Shown: positions 51,944 to 61,422, counted from the first letter of the stretch. The stretch: 64,000 bases of DNA from Oscillospiraceae bacterium (GCA_022800935.1 JAAWRH010000006.1:50471-114470); one strand, 5' to 3'. Translations and numbers: made by a program. Notes: generated by a model from the sequence alone, not told the origin.

Positions 51944-52176
51944 TTATCCACAGCTCATTGTTTGATACCACGTACCACCATAATCAAGGACATATTGGTA
52001 TCCCATTGCTTGATTCCCTGCTCATATAGAGCAATACGCGTATCATACTTTTCATTTTTGATTTTTTCAGTGTTTCAACTTGTTCTGCTGTCACCAGATC
52101 AGGGATAATATGCTGTAAATTTTCTATACTCTCTAAATACAGAGTGCCGGTTTGCATTTATGATAGCATGAGCCAT
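51944..52176 (-). pseudogene. Decayed small gene of unknown family
   Basis: Read on the minus strand with two or three frame changes this gives MAHAIINANRHSVFRE, then SIENLQHIIPDLVTAEQVE, then KYDTRIALYEQGIKQ, and a tail YVLDYGGTWYQTMSCG. Each block has a protein-like composition and the start has AGAGGGCGG upstream. No family was recognised. The frame changes make it a likely pseudogene of about 80-90 codons. Confidence 0.35.
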
Positions 52177-52201
52177 TTTCCGCCCTCTTCTCAATTTTCC
52201 C

Positions 52202-52230
52202 TTGACGAATTCCAAAAGTATGGCTATAAT
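52202..52230 (+). promoter_or_regulatory. Promoter of the antisense RNA
   Basis: TTGACG (52202-52207), 17-bp spacer, TATAAT (52225-52230). The expected start site is A52237. Confidence 0.75.
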
Positions 52231-52236
52231 AAAAAC

Positions 52237-52323
52237 AGATGAAGAACCTGAAAACGGTGCTTCCCCATATGTGTAAAGAAATAACCGCAAGCTGGGTGAG
52301 CTTAGGGCGGTTATTTCTTTTTG
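52237..52323 (+). ncRNA. Candidate type I antitoxin RNA (about 87 nt)
   Basis: It starts 7 nt after a strong promoter and ends at a hairpin with perfect 14-bp arms (52275-52288 and 52307-52320) followed by TTTTTG. It runs toward the toxin gene on the other strand and overlaps its last codons and 3' end, the arrangement of txpA/RatA and bsrG/SR4 pairs. The same hairpin can terminate the toxin mRNA. Pairing in the overlap would block or degrade that mRNA (inference). Confidence 0.6.
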
Positions 52324-52418
52324 TTATTGTGGTTGATAACCGTAATCACTGCGGTAACTACCGCCAGCAGCACCATCGTGTATTGGAACAGCAGTCCCCA
52401 GGTCACGTAATTCTCCAT
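52311..52418 (-). CDS. Candidate type I toxin, small membrane peptide (35 aa)
   Basis: A 35-residue peptide: MENYVTWGLLFQYTMVLLAV followed by VTAVITVINHNNKKK. One membrane helix and a basic tail match the holin-like type I toxins of Firmicutes (TxpA/BsrG-like). ATG 52418 follows a very strong GAGGAGGGGGAG site. The frame is open far upstream (to 52649), but no better start is there. A leader of about 160 nt lies between its promoter (52587-52616) and the start codon. The stop codon lies in the antisense hairpin. Confidence 0.65.
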   Translation of the reverse strand: MENYVTWGLLFQYTMVLLAVVTAVITVINHNNKKK

Positions 52419-52586
52419 GGCTCCCCCTCCTCTCTGCGTACAGACGGTACGCTTGGGGAAAGGGTGTCGCTTCAACAAAAAGTTTAAACTTCCCCTTTCC
52501 CTATTAAGTAAGGTTTGAGGGAAGCACTGCCGACCAATTCCGGACCCTTTAGAATCCGAAAAAATCAGGTTCTTCATCTTATTTCC

Positions 52587-52616
52587 AGTGTACCACATTA
52601 TGGTGTTTTCTGTCAA
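52587..52616 (-). promoter_or_regulatory. Promoter of the toxin mRNA
   Basis: Minus strand TTGACA (52611-52616), 18-bp spacer, TACACT (52587-52592). The start site is expected near 52580. Confidence 0.65.
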
Positions 52617-52646
52617 ATAGACTTTTGGTCTGGCGTTCACACCAAT

Positions 52647-52705
52647 CAAGGTGGTTTACGAATCCGATTATACCGATAGCCGATTCGTAAACCACCTTGT
52701 TTTTT
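52647..52705 (+). terminator. Perfect 18-bp stem terminator
   Basis: Arms 52647-52664 and 52682-52699 with a 17-nt loop and T6 on the plus strand. It lies between the toxin promoter and the 52740 gene, so it blocks plus-strand read-through; on the minus strand no T run follows. Confidence 0.75.
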
Positions 52706-52739
52706 CTATATAAGCTAACAGAAAACTTTTACATCGCCG

Positions 52740-53453
52740 TCATCCGCCGATTTCCTTCTTCTCCATCTGCATATACGGCGACAGGTCCTCCGGATTCTCC
52801 GCAAACTCTACGGGAACCTTGGCGAAAAACAGCCTTCCGTCATCCACCCAGACAACCTGGTAAAAAACATTCTCTGTTCCCACGCCCTCTGGCGTGTTGG
52901 CAATCAGCATCCGCGCCGTCACCGGTGTGACATATCCCGTCTGACCGTTGATTTCGGTTTCTTCACCATAGTATTCCAACCCCTTTTGGAGCAGCTCCTC
53001 GCCGTCCCCCTGGTAGTTCCACCGGAACTGATACTCGTCAGTCTCCTTGAGTACAGCCCGCTCAGCCCGCTCCACGGTATAGGTTTTCTTCTGCCTGTTG
53101 GCGGTGGGGAACATCCCGAACAGGCTGAAGGCCGAAAGATCGATGTCCTTGGTCGCCTCCTCCGCCAGCTCCTCTATCGTCGGTTCATACCGCCCCAGGT
53201 TGTAATAATAGGTGATGAGGTGCCGTTCCGGCTGCACCTCTATCCGGTTCAGCGACATTCCCTCCGGTATATTTACCGGGGAATAATACTCATCAAGGGC
53301 TGAAAGCAGCTCGTCTTCAGACGCCTGAAGATAGGTGAGGAACTCCTCCTCTGTCTGAAGGGTGTCTGTAGGTGTCTCCTCTGTGGGCAAGCAGCCTGTC
53401 AAGGTCAAACTAAAAATTATTACAAAAGGTAGTATTCTGATTAGTTTATTCAT
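52740..53453 (-). CDS. Uncharacterised lipoprotein
   Basis: A 237-aa lipoprotein. The signal peptide ends LTGC (about residue 20). The mature chain is acidic with ASEDELLSALDEYYSPVNIP near the start and no family signature. ATG 53453 follows AAAGGAGAAATACGA; an in-frame extension to 53633 has no site. It lies about 185 bp after another lipoprotein gene on the same strand, possibly with its own promoter. Function unknown. Confidence 0.7.
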   Translation of the reverse strand: MNKLIRILPFVIIFSLTLTGCLPTEETPTDTLQTEEEFLTYLQASEDELLSALDEYYSPVNIPEGMSLNRIEVQPERHLITYYYNLGRYEPTIEELAEEATKDIDLSAFSLFGMFPTANRQKKTYTVERAERAVLKETDEYQFRWNYQGDGEELLQKGLEYYGEETEINGQTGYVTPVTARMLIANTPEGVGTENVFYQVVWVDDGRLFFAKVPVEFAENPEDLSPYMQMEKKEIGG

Positions 53454-53639
53454 TTCGTATTTCTCCTTTGCGTGTCCTGAGTCCTGTGGCCTTCCAATAT
53501 TCTCCCAGCCAATCAAACAAGTCCCAGTATAATGTACCCATTGTATCACATTTCGCCAAAAATATGTGAATAAATTGTTGGCAAAAAAGGAAATCTGTCT
53601 TGCCTGGCGGTTTTTCGCCGCGGATATCCCCATCAGCGC

Positions 53640-54875
53640 TCAGTAAATTGGCACCACCCGGTATACCTCCTGATCGTCGTCATGCTGTATCCAGTGGGTT
53701 CCCTGGGGGTTCACCTTGTCCATTTTCTGGTCTGGCAGTATCTCCACAACCTCCCCTGTGGATACGTCATAGAAGTCGTCCCCGCCAAGGGGAATATAAA
53801 CGCCGAACGTCTCGTCAAGACTACCCCACCGGCCCAGATTTTTCACATAGCTGTCGATTCCTGTAATTTTCTTCGGGGTATCCAGATCATCCATTCCCGC
53901 ATACCACAGGGAGGAATCCCCGTCTTTAGACCACCTCAGCATGGCGATGATATCATCCGACACCGCATAGGTGCTGAACGTATACCCGTCCAGAATCACC
54001 CTCGTCCCCGTTTCGTCCGCCATCAGGATTTTTCCCCACTGATTGGTGGTGTGGTAGGAGTCGTGAAAAATACCGTGCCTATTGGTATGGACGGTCACAA
54101 AGTCGTTTCCCGATACAATCAGGCTGACGCGGTCGGTGTTGGGATAATACCGATAGTAGAATTTACAGGTAAAATTAGGATCGTCCGGGGCGTCCTGCAC
54201 TGCCGTCAGCAGAAGTGTCTTGCTGTCCACCCATTTCCAGCTCTCCTCATAGGTCTCCACCGGGAAAACCCGAACGCCTTCAAACCAGTATGTATCCGCC
54301 TGTCCCTCCTGCCTGCGAACCTCCACCGCCGGAACCTCTTTGACCACCTGGCCGTCATATTCCATAATGGCGATGCCAGCTACAAACAGCTTGCCGCCCT
54401 GGGTCTGCCAGAGGCACTTGCTGGGATACGCCTTTTCCCGCGGCGTCTGCTTGCCGTAAAACAGCACACCCCGCTCCCCTACCGCGTATTCCTCATTGTA
54501 TCCCTCCGGGAAGGGAATTTCCCCATCTGGTTCGTTATCCTGGTTTACAAGCTGTACCAGCTGATGGTATACCACCGCGACGTGTTCCCCGTCCCCGGTC
54601 CAACTGATTTTATCTAGGCCGACCCCATTGTAGCTGTACCACTCCAAATCTGAATCCGGGTCCTCATAGGGATTGTCCCCGCCCTCGTCCTCCTCCGGAG
54701 GCAGCTCCTCGTCATCCTGAAGGTCCCCTGTCCCGCTGGATGTGGATGAACCGGATGAATTCGAAGGCGCGTACAGGGACAGGTCCCTTTTACAGCCCGA
54801 AAGCATTAACAAAACGGATAATATTACCATCAATCGTCTTACAGTATTTTTTTGGCCACGCAATAGGGACAGCAT
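53640..54875 (-). CDS. Uncharacterised lipoprotein with propeller-like repeats
   Basis: A 411-aa lipoprotein; the signal peptide ends LSGC (about residue 28), then a long acidic Ser/Gly/Glu/Asp linker. The rest has repeats of the type GLDKISWTGDGEHVAVVYHQ and SDDIIAMLRWSKDGDSSLWY, which resemble beta-propeller blades (WD40/TolB-like). ATG 54875 follows GGAAAGGATGTGTGA. It is the first of two lipoprotein genes on this strand and diverges from secA. Function unknown. Confidence 0.7.
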   Translation of the reverse strand: MLSLLRGQKNTVRRLMVILSVLLMLSGCKRDLSLYAPSNSSGSSTSSGTGDLQDDEELPPEEDEGGDNPYEDPDSDLEWYSYNGVGLDKISWTGDGEHVAVVYHQLVQLVNQDNEPDGEIPFPEGYNEEYAVGERGVLFYGKQTPREKAYPSKCLWQTQGGKLFVAGIAIMEYDGQVVKEVPAVEVRRQEGQADTYWFEGVRVFPVETYEESWKWVDSKTLLLTAVQDAPDDPNFTCKFYYRYYPNTDRVSLIVSGNDFVTVHTNRHGIFHDSYHTTNQWGKILMADETGTRVILDGYTFSTYAVSDDIIAMLRWSKDGDSSLWYAGMDDLDTPKKITGIDSYVKNLGRWGSLDETFGVYIPLGGDDFYDVSTGEVVEILPDQKMDKVNPQGTHWIQHDDDQEVYRVVPIY

Positions 54876-55086
54876 TCATTCACACATCCTTTCCAGGCAT
54901 ATATTCTGCCTGCTACTATATAGTTTAACAGAATTGGGCCCATGTTTCCATAGCTATTGGAAAATTTAACCCGCTTTCAGGCACCCCGTTCCCCTCCGTT
55001 TTCTCTCCCTGCCGCCTTACTGCCGGGAAAACCGGGAGAAGGGCAACAAAATTTGCTTTATTTACAATAATTTCACTCCTGAAGGT

Positions 55087-55115
55087 TTGACAAACTGCCG
55101 CTATACGGGTACAAT
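55087..55115 (+). promoter_or_regulatory. secA promoter
   Basis: TTGACA (55087-55092), 17-bp spacer, TACAAT (55110-55115). Confidence 0.75.
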
Positions 55116-55176
55116 AAAAACGATAGTCTTATTTATCAACGCAATGGATTCCCAATAACATATAGAGGTGAAATGA

Positions 55177-58026
55177 ATGGGTTTTTTGGAGAAAATCTTC
55201 GGTTCCTATTCCCAGCGGGAGCTGAAGCGGATTGAACCGATCGCCAACCAGGTCTTTGCGCTGGAGGATCAGTTCAAGGCCATGAGCGACGAGGAATTAA
55301 AAGCGACTACCCCAAAGCTGAAAGAGAGGCTTGCCCAGGGCTATACCTTGGACAGCATCCTGCCGGAGGCGTTCGCGGCCTGCCGCGAGGCAACGGCCCG
55401 TGTTTTGGGCAAGCGTCATTTCCCGGTACAGATCATCGGCGGCATTGTGCTGCACCAGGGGCGCATCGCGGAGATGCGCACCGGTGAAGGTAAAACCCAG
55501 GTTGCCGCCCTTCCCGCCTACCTGAACGCGCTGACCGGCAAGGGCGTTCACGTCGTCACGGTAAACGACTACCTGGCGAAATACGGCAGTGAACAGATGG
55601 GCAAGATTTACCGGTTCCTGGGCCTGACCGTCGGCCTGGTGGTCCATGGGCTGGACAAGGAGGAACGTCAGGCGGCCTACGCCTGCGATATTACCTACGG
55701 CACCAACAACGAATTCGGCTTTGACTATCTGCGGGACAACATGGTCGTCTACAAATCCGAGCAGGTGCAGCGGGGACACAACTTCTGTATCGTGGACGAG
55801 GTGGACTCCATCCTTATCGACGAGGCCCGTACCCCCTTGATTATCTCCGGACAGGGGGACAAATCCACCGATCTCTACACCATAGCGGACCGCTTTGTCC
55901 GCACCCTGAAACTGACAAAGGTCGCGGAGCTGGATTCCAAGCAGGATACCGACTCCCAGTACCAGGAGGCCGACTACCTGGTGGATGAAAAGGCCCGCAC
56001 GGCCACTCTCACCCCCAACGGCGTCCGCAAGGCGGAGCAGTATTTCAACATCGAAAACCTCACCGACCCCGACAACATGACCCTGAGCCACCACATCAAC
56101 CAGGCCATCAAGGCCCACGGCACCATGCGCCGGGATGTGGACTATGTGATTAAAGATGGACAGGTGGTCATTGTTGACGAGCACACCGGCCGTCTGATGG
56201 AGGGCCGCCGATATAACGAGGGCCTCCACCAGGCCATTGAGGCCAAGGAAAAGGTCCAGGTGCAGCGGGAATCCAAAACCCTGGCCACCATCACCTTCCA
56301 GAACTATTTCCGCATGTATCAGAAGCTTTCCGGCATGACCGGCACGGCCCTGACGGAAGAGAGCGAGTTCCGGGAGATTTACAAGCTGGACGTCATCGAA
56401 ATCCCCACCAACAAGCCGGTCATCCGCATCGACCACCACGATTCCATCTATAAGACTCAAAAGGCCAAATACGAAGCGGTCATTGACCAGATTGTCAAGT
56501 GCCACGAGAAGGGGCAGCCGGTGCTGGTGGGCACTGTTTCGGTTGAGAAATCGGAAATGCTCAGCCAGATGCTCAAGCGCAAGGGCGTCAAGCATGAGGT
56601 ATTAAACGCCAAATACCACGAAAAGGAAGCGGAGATCGTCGCCCAGGCAGGTAAGTTTGGGGCAGTGACCATCTCCACCAACATGGCGGGGCGCGGCACC
56701 GACATCATGCTGGGGGGCAACGCGGAATTCCTGGCCAAGGCGCAGATGCGCAAGGAGGGCATTCCGGAGGAGATTATCGTCGAGGCCACCGGCTACGCCG
56801 AAACCGACAACGAAGAAATCTTAACTGCGCGGAAACGTTTTGTTGAATTAAACCAGAAGTATACCAAGGAGATAGAGCCGGAGACGGAGAAGGTTCTCCA
56901 AGCAGGCGGTCTTTTTGTAATCGGCACCGAACGGCATGATGCCCGGCGCATCGACAATCAGCTCCGCGGACGTTCCGGTCGTTTGGGCGATCCCGGTGAA
57001 TCCCGCTTCTATCTTTCACTGGAGGACGACCTGATGCGCCTGTTCGGCGGTGAACGAATTCAGACCATGATGAACAACCTGGGCCTGGAGGACGATATCC
57101 CCATCGAAAACCGGATGCTGACCAACTCCATTGAGTCGGCCCAGACCAAGGTAGAGGCCCGCAACTTCGGCATCCGCAAAAACGTCCTGCAATACGACGA
57201 TGTTATGAACCGCCAGCGTGAAATTATCTACGGCCAGCGGGGCAAGGTGCTCAACGGGGAGGACCTTTCAGAGTATATCTTCAAGATGATTGACGAATGC
57301 ATTGAATCGACGGTGGATACCTTCCTGGCGGACGACGAGGTCAAATACGAGTGGAACTTCAATGGCCTGCGCGACCACTTTATGGGCTGGATTACCGAGC
57401 CGGACGACCTGAAATTCTCCGATGAGGACCTGGAGACGCTGACCAGGGACAAGGTCAAGGAGCAGTTAAAGGAAAAGGCCCACGCCAAATACGCCGCCAA
57501 GGAAGAGCTTTACGGCTCCGAAACCATGCGGGAGCTGGAGCGGGTTATCCTGCTGCGCAACGTGGATACCCAGTGGATGGACCACATCGACGCCATGGAC
57601 GAGCTGAAGCGCGGTATCGGCCTGCGGTCCTATGCCCAGAAGGACCCGGTGGTTGAGTACCGGTTCGAGGGCTTTGAGATGTTTGACCAGATGGTGAACA
57701 CCATCCGGGAGGACACGGTGAAGACATTGTTCCTAGCCCAGCTACGCACCCAGCCAAGGCAGAGTGCGGCAGTCAGCGCGCCGGTTGCTGAGGAGGAGGA
57801 ACAACCTTCCGAGGCTGCGGCAGAGGCAAAGCCTGAAAGCACCCCTCAGCCGCCCCAGGCCCAGTTCCGGGAGCTGAAGAGGACCCAGGTAGCCAATCCG
57901 ACGATGACCAACGCCGACAGGCAGACAACCGTACAGCGGACGGTCAAAAAGATAGGGCGGAATGATCCCTGTCCCTGCGGCAGCGGCAAAAAGTATAAGA
58001 AATGCTGCGGAAGGAATGAATCTTAA
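55177..58026 (+). CDS. secA: Protein translocase subunit SecA
   Basis: A 949-aa ATPase that pushes preproteins through SecYEG. Walker A is [13 protein letters not shown], the DEAD-type Walker B is [20 protein letters not shown], and the second motor domain has [17 protein letters not shown]. The C-terminus [20 protein letters not shown] is the zinc-binding tail used for SecB or ribosome contact. Start ATG 55177 follows AGAGGTGAAATGA. The N-terminus is standard ([20 protein letters not shown]). It is a single gene ending in a terminator. No prfB lies downstream, unlike in many Firmicutes. Confidence 0.98.
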   Translation: MGFLEKIFGSYSQRELKRIEPIANQVFALEDQFKAMSDEELKATTPKLKERLAQGYTLDSILPEAFAACREATARVLGKRHFPVQIIGGIVLHQGRIAEMRTGEGKTQVAALPAYLNALTGKGVHVVTVNDYLAKYGSEQMGKIYRFLGLTVGLVVHGLDKEERQAAYACDITYGTNNEFGFDYLRDNMVVYKSEQVQRGHNFCIVDEVDSILIDEARTPLIISGQGDKSTDLYTIADRFVRTLKLTKVAELDSKQDTDSQYQEADYLVDEKARTATLTPNGVRKAEQYFNIENLTDPDNMTLSHHINQAIKAHGTMRRDVDYVIKDGQVVIVDEHTGRLMEGRRYNEGLHQAIEAKEKVQVQRESKTLATITFQNYFRMYQKLSGMTGTALTEESEFREIYKLDVIEIPTNKPVIRIDHHDSIYKTQKAKYEAVIDQIVKCHEKGQPVLVGTVSVEKSEMLSQMLKRKGVKHEVLNAKYHEKEAEIVAQAGKFGAVTISTNMAGRGTDIMLGGNAEFLAKAQMRKEGIPEEIIVEATGYAETDNEEILTARKRFVELNQKYTKEIEPETEKVLQAGGLFVIGTERHDARRIDNQLRGRSGRLGDPGESRFYLSLEDDLMRLFGGERIQTMMNNLGLEDDIPIENRMLTNSIESAQTKVEARNFGIRKNVLQYDDVMNRQREIIYGQRGKVLNGEDLSEYIFKMIDECIESTVDTFLADDEVKYEWNFNGLRDHFMGWITEPDDLKFSDEDLETLTRDKVKEQLKEKAHAKYAAKEELYGSETMRELERVILLRNVDTQWMDHIDAMDELKRGIGLRSYAQKDPVVEYRFEGFEMFDQMVNTIREDTVKTLFLAQLRTQPRQSAAVSAPVAEEEEQPSEAAAEAKPESTPQPPQAQFRELKRTQVANPTMTNADRQTTVQRTVKKIGRNDPCPCGSGKKYKKCCGRNES

Positions 58027-58032
58027 ATATGG

Positions 58033-58065
58033 CGGGGCTGTCCAAAAGGGCAGCCCCGTTTTTTG
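58033..58065 (+). terminator. secA terminator
   Basis: CGGGGCTG (58033-58040) with CAGCCCCG (58051-58058), then T6. Confidence 0.9.
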
Positions 58066-58110
58066 TTCAAACAGAAAAACGGCTGTGAAAACCTCACAGC
58101 CGTCAACACT

Positions 58111-59154
58111 TTATTCCAGTATATAAATATTCACCGTCCGCAGCCCGTTCAGGCAGCTTTCATAATAGGTGTCGTAAAACAGGTCGATATCAACAACCCC
58201 ATCCATCAGCCCCGTTCCGGTGTCCGCCGCAATGGCGTACCCATATACAAACTTGTTGTCCGATGAGGTGATATAAAGCTTGCTCCCATAGGGAATTACA
58301 TTGGGATTTACGGCCACATAGCCAACCCCGGCCCTTCTTCCGCTTGCGGTCCCCGCTCCGGACCTGGCCGTATAGCCTGTAGCCTTTGCGTTTTTAATCA
58401 CATCCTTGTATTGGGTGGGAACTCCTCCCCGAAGGTTATACCCAAAATCCAAGGGAGAAACCGCCGCCCCCGTCACCCCTTGCAGAACATATTGGGTCTG
58501 GGGTTTTTGGACCACTGTCTCGCTCTCAAGCTGTTCCTCGTAAACCACGCCGTCCACCGTTCGCTGAACGTATACATATTCCTTCAGCCCCTCTTTTCCG
58601 GAGGAGAGAACATGCTGTCTTCCGTTTCGCAGAAGGGATGTCTGCTGGTATTCCACCTCGTAGGGAATCACCTCTTCTTCGGTACGGGACACATATTCCA
58701 CCCGCTGAATGACGATATGGTCGTTTTCCTCCAGGGTGTGTGACAGGGGAAAGTTGATGGTATCGTATTCCCCCAGGGTAATATTGTTTTCAGCCAGCAG
58801 CGTGCCCACGGTGCCCTCTCTGCGCATCAGCTTGTTGGTGGTGTCATCCACTGTCAGCAGAACGGGAAAGGCCCTGGTAATGCTGATTTCTCCGACTCCC
58901 CCGCTGAATCCCGAAAAGTCCACCGAATCATAGGCCATGGTCATGATCCCATATTCCGAGAGGATGTCCTCCGGCTCATCGTTGATGGTAAAGCGCAGCG
59001 CCACCAGGTCCCCGTCACGGATATACACCGCATTGGTCCTTTGGGACACCATAAAGACAAAGCACGCCATACTTGCAAACAAAAGTCCTACCGCAAAGGT
59101 CCTGCTCTTTAAAAATTCCCAAAAATGCAGGGCGTTCTGTAATAAGCGTCTCAT
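58111..59154 (-). CDS. DUF348-G5-3D domain cell-wall protein (YabE/RpfB-like)
   Basis: A 347-aa secreted or anchored protein. A membrane helix (about residues 17-36, TFAVGLLFASMACFVFMVSQ) is followed by ubiquitin-like DUF348 domains (GTVGTLLAENNITLGEYDTI), a G5 domain (about 180-255), and a C-terminal 3D domain with the three Asp in AADTGTGLMDGVVDIDLFYD. The 3D domain is a lytic transglycosylase-like fold (MltA type) that cuts peptidoglycan. ATG 59154 follows AAAGGAGAATTCT; an extension to 59322 has no site. A 267-nt structured leader precedes it. Confidence 0.9.
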   Translation of the reverse strand: MRRLLQNALHFWEFLKSRTFAVGLLFASMACFVFMVSQRTNAVYIRDGDLVALRFTINDEPEDILSEYGIMTMAYDSVDFSGFSGGVGEISITRAFPVLLTVDDTTNKLMRREGTVGTLLAENNITLGEYDTINFPLSHTLEENDHIVIQRVEYVSRTEEEVIPYEVEYQQTSLLRNGRQHVLSSGKEGLKEYVYVQRTVDGVVYEEQLESETVVQKPQTQYVLQGVTGAAVSPLDFGYNLRGGVPTQYKDVIKNAKATGYTARSGAGTASGRRAGVGYVAVNPNVIPYGSKLYITSSDNKFVYGYAIAADTGTGLMDGVVDIDLFYDTYYESCLNGLRTVNIYILE

Positions 59155-59421
59155 AGAATTCTCCTTTGATACAAAGCATAAAAAATGCCGCCTGCTTCGT
59201 ACTATCGTTCCGACCCCAAAACGGGCCCCCTTGGCGCCGGTTCGGGGTACAGTCTCTGAGCACCTGTTCAAAATCATTCCAATCCGTTTGGCGGCGGAGC
59301 AGGAAATTTTGAAAAGCCTCAACGCAAGGATTGGTCCATGCGCTATGTTGACGGCCGGGGGCCACCCCTGCCGCGAACGTCACTACGGAGGAGCGCGGTT
59401 TCCCGCCGTTTCCTCCGGCTG
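59155..59421 (-). promoter_or_regulatory. Long structured leader of the G5-3D gene
   Basis: About 267 nt between a strong promoter and the start codon, GC-rich with stems such as CCGGAGGA/TCCTCCG and a T6 tract about 25 nt before the gene. Leaders of 3D-domain genes often hold a c-di-AMP riboswitch, but its consensus was not found here, so the type is unknown. Confidence 0.45.
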
Positions 59422-59427
59422 TATGAT

Positions 59428-59456
59428 ATTATATTCGCCCTTTGACTGTTTGTCAA
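59428..59456 (-). promoter_or_regulatory. Promoter of the G5-3D gene
   Basis: Minus strand TTGACA (59451-59456), 17-bp spacer, TATAAT (59428-59433); perfect consensus. Confidence 0.85.
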
Positions 59457-59979
59457 ACTAGACAAACAGCCCTTTACGGCTTATTTCTGCCTTTTTTCGC
59501 GATAAAACAATCCTGTTTTTTCATAATTTCGTGTAGGGTTTGGCCTTTTTTCACGCTTCGGTTTGGTGATTTTTTACAAACTTATAAAGCTTTAAAATAA
59601 ACCTCATTTTCTATATCTGTATATCATATTTTAATCGTAATATTTTTTTATATCATCTTAATAAGACAACACGAGGGGTCCTCTGACCGCCGGTATTCCG
59701 CCGTATCCGGCTAATACCGTCCGTCAGAGGATCCCCCCTGCCTCTTTTGCCGCCATTAAATTTACCGATTCATTACAGCAAGCCTCTCGCCATTATCAAA
59801 GGAATCATACAATCACTGCTCAATGTTGGTGTGTACCTCCTACCCTCCTGCTGGTAATGCCCCGCAGCGGAATTTTTCAGCAGACTGCCGTCTTTCCGCT
59901 GATAGAACCTCCATGGATAGACCGGAGCTTTGAGCTCTGCGATTTGGGTGTTTCAAAATCAGCGCTGCATTTCAAGCGG
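59457..59979. other. Intergenic region with a large hairpin
   Basis: About 520 bp, AT-rich up to 59665. A compound hairpin at 59675-59736 has outer arms GGGGTCCTCTGAC and GTCAGAGGATCCCC and inner arms CGGTATT/AATACCG. It is probably the terminator of the XRE gene. No gene was recognised. Confidence 0.5.
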
Positions 59980-60432
59980 TCAGTTGATATGGTTCCGGAT
60001 AATCTCCTTGGAAGCCACGAGTATTTCTGCCAAAATGCGGATTTCCCTTGGAGAACAATCGTCGATGATATCCGCAATCTCCTGCTGGAAGGGCTGGATC
60101 GCATGCTCCAGGTTATCGCAGAGAAGGGACTCTGCTGAAACGTGAAGCGCGTTCGCAATGCGAATCAGGGACTGGATGCTGAGCTTGGTGGTTCCCCGTT
60201 CAATATGGGAAATATTGGACGGCACCAATCCTACCTTTTCCGCAAGGGCCTGTTGGGTCAGGCGCTGCTTCTTGCGGTACTCCCGCACCCGTTTGCCGAT
60301 AAGCTCATACCGGATTTCATGTCCGGCATAACCAGTGTCCTCGCTGACATCCTCCTGCTCGTGGAGCTGTGTTACTACAGCAATATGCTGTTGGGTATCC
60401 TGAGTCAAATATGCTTTATCCTGGGCATCCAT
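59980..60432 (-). CDS. XRE-family regulator
   Basis: A 150-aa regulator with a central helix-turn-helix (residues about 43-100): LTQQALAEKVGLVPSNISHI then ERGTTKLSIQSLIRIANAL. The first 40 residues are acidic and Gln/His-rich, and the C-terminal helix ENLE-like region (SPREIRILAEILVASKEIIR) may dimerise. ATG 60432 follows AAAGGAGAGGG. It is a single gene with a hairpin-containing leader and its own promoter (60580-60608). Targets unknown. Confidence 0.85.
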   Translation of the reverse strand: MDAQDKAYLTQDTQQHIAVVTQLHEQEDVSEDTGYAGHEIRYELIGKRVREYRKKQRLTQQALAEKVGLVPSNISHIERGTTKLSIQSLIRIANALHVSAESLLCDNLEHAIQPFQQEIADIIDDCSPREIRILAEILVASKEIIRNHIN

Positions 60433-60541
60433 TTGTATCCCTCTCCTTTGACTGAATTGTTTGGTTTTTTTACTGCTTTGTAGTGGTACGATGAATGGTA
60501 TGAGGAGCGGAGACTTGCCGTAAGCACAAGGAATTGGAAAA

Positions 60542-60608
60542 GGGACTCAGGGAAACAGAGTCCCCCTATATCCTCTTTCAGTATACATTATTTTTGAAAT
60601 ATTCGCAA
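60542..60608 (-). promoter_or_regulatory. Promoter and leader hairpin of the XRE gene
   Basis: Minus strand TTGCGA (60603-60608), 17-bp spacer, TATACT (60580-60585). The leader has GGGACTC/GAGTCCC arms followed by TTTTCC, a weak attenuator. Confidence 0.6.
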
Positions 60609-61266
60609 CCTTTTTTTACATGATTTTCTGCTTTTTTCTCAACAAAATGGTCTGTAATACCGGCTTTTTTCCCTATTATGACCTGCTTTAAATGTTTTTT
60701 TCACATTTTTAAAGGATTATATATCATATTCCTGATATTTACATTATTTCCAATTTTTAGAACCTTTCTCATTTTCTGTAATTCTCTTGATAAGCCATAA
60801 AATTTTATATACCGCCCAAAATATGCAATTTATTGCGTTTTTATACTTTTTTCTTGAGAAATCTTTGGAAACATCAAATTACATCTTGACATATATTCGT
60901 TTTTCGTTTTTGGTATACAATTAATGCTGTTTCAAACTATTTGATTGATTTTATGATACAGAATACCATAACTTTGCTTCAAAAAAATTTTAAAAATAAA
61001 TTTTTGAATTACAGATCTTTTCAATACAAAAACATAAATTGCTTTTTTTACTATACGATTTGATTGAAATTTCCTTATCTCTATTGCTTTTTCATATGTC
61101 AAGTACATATGAAAACATCCCTATACGGAAAAGGAATTTACTTACTTACAGCATACAGCACCTAATAAAGACTGATAAAGATTTCTCAACCCTATGTCTT
61201 TGCTTTACGGCACGACAAATTATATATGTATCACAAGCTTGTTCCAACTCATGTAAAATGACAACA
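60609..61266. other. AT-rich region without recognised genes
   Basis: About 660 bp at well under 35% GC, against about 55% for the rest. It has many T tracts, an inverted repeat TTTTCATATGT (61089-61099) with ACATATGAAAA (61105-61115), and no frame with a ribosome site. It could be a binding or replication-related region or newly acquired DNA; nothing decisive was seen. Confidence 0.5.
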
Positions 61267-61296
61267 AAAATGTGGGAAGCTATACCAACTTCCCAC
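61267..61296 (-). terminator. Terminator of the possible 35-aa gene
   Basis: GTGGGAAG with CTTCCCAC, followed on the minus strand by ATTTTTGTTG. Confidence 0.6.
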
Positions 61297-61314
61297 TCAT
61301 GAATGCTCATCTCT

Positions 61315-61422
61315 TTACAGATTGATTCCCGAAGGTTGATAGATACTTTCTTTAAACATTTCTTTCTGCACCTTTTCTATCAATGCCGATATGCAGTTCC
61401 GGCAGAATAATAAGAGTTTCAA
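61315..61422 (-). CDS. Possible small protein, 35 aa, TTG start
   Basis: A 36-codon frame, TTG 61422 to stop 61315: MKLLLFCRNCISALIEKVQK then EMFKESIYQPSGINL. The first part is hydrophobic with an FCRNC motif and the second is polar. TATAAT lies at 61440-61445, only about 17 nt before the start, with no good -35 and only AGAAG as a ribosome site. A terminator follows. The unit looks gene-like, but the evidence is thin. Confidence 0.35.
   Translation of the reverse strand: MKLLLFCRNCISALIEKVQKEMFKESIYQPSGINL

Larger units (their letters stand above)
52237..52579. repeat. 15-bp inverted repeat bounding the toxin-antitoxin locus
   Basis: AGATGAAGAACCTGA at 52237-52251 recurs in inverted form at 52565-52579. 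Each copy begins at the predicted start site of one of the two RNAs, so both would share the same first 15 nt. Confidence 0.65.

Noticed and set aside
52239..52487. 82-codon plus-strand frame starting MKNLKTVLPHMCKEI
   Set aside because: It begins two bases after the predicted RNA start without a ribosome site and runs through the strong terminator; it is a by-product of the antitoxin RNA.
55297..56595. 432-codon frame antisense to secA
   Set aside because: Shadow of secA.
59155..59421. c-di-AMP (ydaO) riboswitch
   Set aside because: Position and length fit, but the conserved GGGGGAACC and GGGTGAATC blocks are not present.
61039..61302. 87-codon plus-strand frame in the AT-rich region
   Set aside because: Needs a TTG start, has no ribosome site, and its composition follows the AT-rich DNA.
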